Below are positions 62,356 to 64,000 of a stretch of DNA of 64,000 nt, one piece after another. Source of the DNA: Tropicimonas sp. IMCC34011. Its GTDB lineage: Bacteria > Pseudomonadota > Alphaproteobacteria > Rhodobacterales > Rhodobacteraceae. The stretch lies in the NCBI RefSeq assembly GCF_003390865.1, contig NZ_QMEJ01000001.1, positions 1,054,001 through 1,118,000 of the forward strand, given 5' to 3'. Each line of letters begins with the position of its first letter. Positions within the stretch are counted from its first letter, which is position 1. Under the pieces are notes generated by a model, which worked only from the letters and a program-made list of their open reading frames with translations, ran no database searches and had not been told where the DNA came from. Both the position numbers and the translations under genes were made by a program.

Positions 62356-63179
62356 GCACGCCACTTCTCAGGATCGAGGGCCTCGGCCATGTCTACGGTG
62401 CTCGCCGCGGGCTGTTCGGCACCTCCCCCGCCTTCCGCGCCCTGACCGGCATCGACATCTCCATCGCCCGCGGCGAGAGCTTCGGGCTGGTCGGCGAGAG
62501 CGGCTCGGGCAAAACGACGCTGACCCGAAATATCCTCGGCCTCGAACGCCCCTCCGAGGGGCACGTGCTGTTCGACGGCCACCCGGTGATCGACCTTGGC
62601 CGCGGCGGCGAGCGCCGGCTGCGCCGCCGAATGCAGATCGTCTTCCAGGATCCGCAGGCCTCGCTCGACCCGCGCATGACAATCCACGACACGATCGCCG
62701 AGGCGCTGGTGGTCCACGGCCCCGACCTCGGGATCGCACGCAAACGCTACACCCGGCGTGTGCTCGACCTGCTCGAGCAGGTCGGCCTTGGCCGCGAACA
62801 CCTCTATCGCCACCCGCACGAATTCTCCGGCGGCCAGCGCCAGCGCATCAACATCGCCCGCGCGCTTGCGGTGGAGCCGGAACTGCTGATCCTCGACGAA
62901 CCGACCTCGGCGCTCGACGTATCGGTACAGGCAGATATCCTGAACCTCCTGCAGCGTCTTCAGAAAGAACTGGGGCTGACCTATTTCTTCATCAGCCATG
63001 ACCTGGGCGTCATCCGCTACACCTGCGACCGCGTGGCGGTGATCGAGCGCGGCCGGATCGTCGAGCAGGGCCCGGTGGCCGAGATCTTCGACAACCCGTC
63101 ACAGGACTATACGCGCAAGCTCATGGACGCGATCCCGGACCCGGATCCGGACGTGTCGCCACTTCGTCGCCTAGGATGA
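62352..63179 (+). CDS. ABC transporter ATP-binding protein (DppF type)
   Basis: 275-aa second ATPase of the importer: Walker A GESGSGKTTLT, Q-loop IVFQDPQASLDPRMTIHD, signature FSGGQRQRINIARAL, Walker B LLILDEPTSALDVSVQ, switch ISHDLGVIRY. Slightly short at the C-terminus for DppF, ending soon after DYTRKLMDAIPDPDP. Last gene of module D. Confidence 0.95.
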   Translation: MSTPLLRIEGLGHVYGARRGLFGTSPAFRALTGIDISIARGESFGLVGESGSGKTTLTRNILGLERPSEGHVLFDGHPVIDLGRGGERRLRRRMQIVFQDPQASLDPRMTIHDTIAEALVVHGPDLGIARKRYTRRVLDLLEQVGLGREHLYRHPHEFSGGQRQRINIARALAVEPELLILDEPTSALDVSVQADILNLLQRLQKELGLTYFFISHDLGVIRYTCDRVAVIERGRIVEQGPVAEIFDNPSQDYTRKLMDAIPDPDPDVSPLRRLG

Positions 63180-63273
63180 CCGGAAGGGGCAGGCCATAGG
63201 GAGCGGATGTTTCGGGGTAATAACGGGTGGCGAGCTGGACACCCGAGCGACGCAGGACGTTGACATCCATACG

Positions 63274-63303
63274 AAAAAGGCCGCCATCGCTGGCGGCCTT
63301 TTA
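63274..63303. terminator. Bidirectional intrinsic terminator
   Basis: AAAGGCCGCCA (63276-63286), loop TCGC, TGGCGGCCTTT (63291-63301), with A-run on the left and T-run on the right. It can end both the Dpp operon and the convergent nrdF transcript. Confidence 0.9.
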
Positions 63304-63327
63304 TCGTTCACCGAGGAGCGCGGACGC

Positions 63328-64000
<673 letters not shown>

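Overview
The window is high-GC alphaproteobacterial DNA, most likely from the Rhodobacterales/Roseobacter group. The clues are an RkpR/KpsE-type capsule exporter next to kdsA, three TRAP substrate-binding proteins, stacked amino-acid/opine-type catabolic clusters and a class Ib ribonucleotide reductase. No rRNA, CRISPR array, phage structural gene or intact integrase was seen.

Layout. Core-like DNA lies at both ends: capsule export protein, kdsA, an MscS channel and tRNA-Gln(UUG) at 1-3801, and nrdF (cut by the window end) at 63328-64000. Between them are about 59 kb of accessory catabolic DNA in four modules.

Module A (4539-21952) has a rightward operon: MaoC hydratase, dctP, dctQ, dctM, MmgE/PrpD, acyl-CoA dehydrogenase, CaiB CoA-transferase, GntR/UTRA regulator, MFS permease, CitE-like lyase, MerR regulator and methyltransferase. 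A convergent leftward operon holds hyuA, hyuB, a second dctP, a 71-aa coupled ORF and an amidase. The outer promoter of each operon carries the same GTCCGTAC-centred operator, a good candidate site for the internal GntR/HutC-type regulator. Inferred logic: import an organic acid or cyclic amide, open it with HyuAB and the amidase, activate the acid as a CoA ester, then oxidise, hydrate and cleave it.

Decay zone 1 (22.0-26.0 kb) holds a helicase-like fragment, a broken Xre-RES toxin-antitoxin pair, a SEC-C fragment, small AT-richer ORFs and an internally deleted IS3-family copy.

Module B (26132-36026) holds a glutaminase, RidA, a three-part opine/HcnABC-like oxidase, a divergent LysR regulator, a TRAP permease pair, an enolase-superfamily enzyme and a third dctP. 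It lies between two inverted copies of the same IS3-family element. Decay zone 2 (36.1-41.3 kb) mixes IS remnants and gene fragments (RidA, Gfo/Idh/MocA, glutaminase) around one intact aldehyde dehydrogenase.

Module C (41418-51551), lower in GC, holds a 2-hydroxyacid dehydrogenase, a LacI regulator, an IS graveyard, a creatinase-like M24 protein, a polyamine-type ABC importer with a fused permease, and a mandelate-racemase-like enzyme. Three perfect copies of TACAATCGATTGTA mark its two promoters. Module D (51803-63179) holds an M20 peptidase and an Xre-cupin regulator, divergent from a fused hydantoinase A+B and a complete Dpp-type ABC importer. A bidirectional terminator separates it from nrdF.
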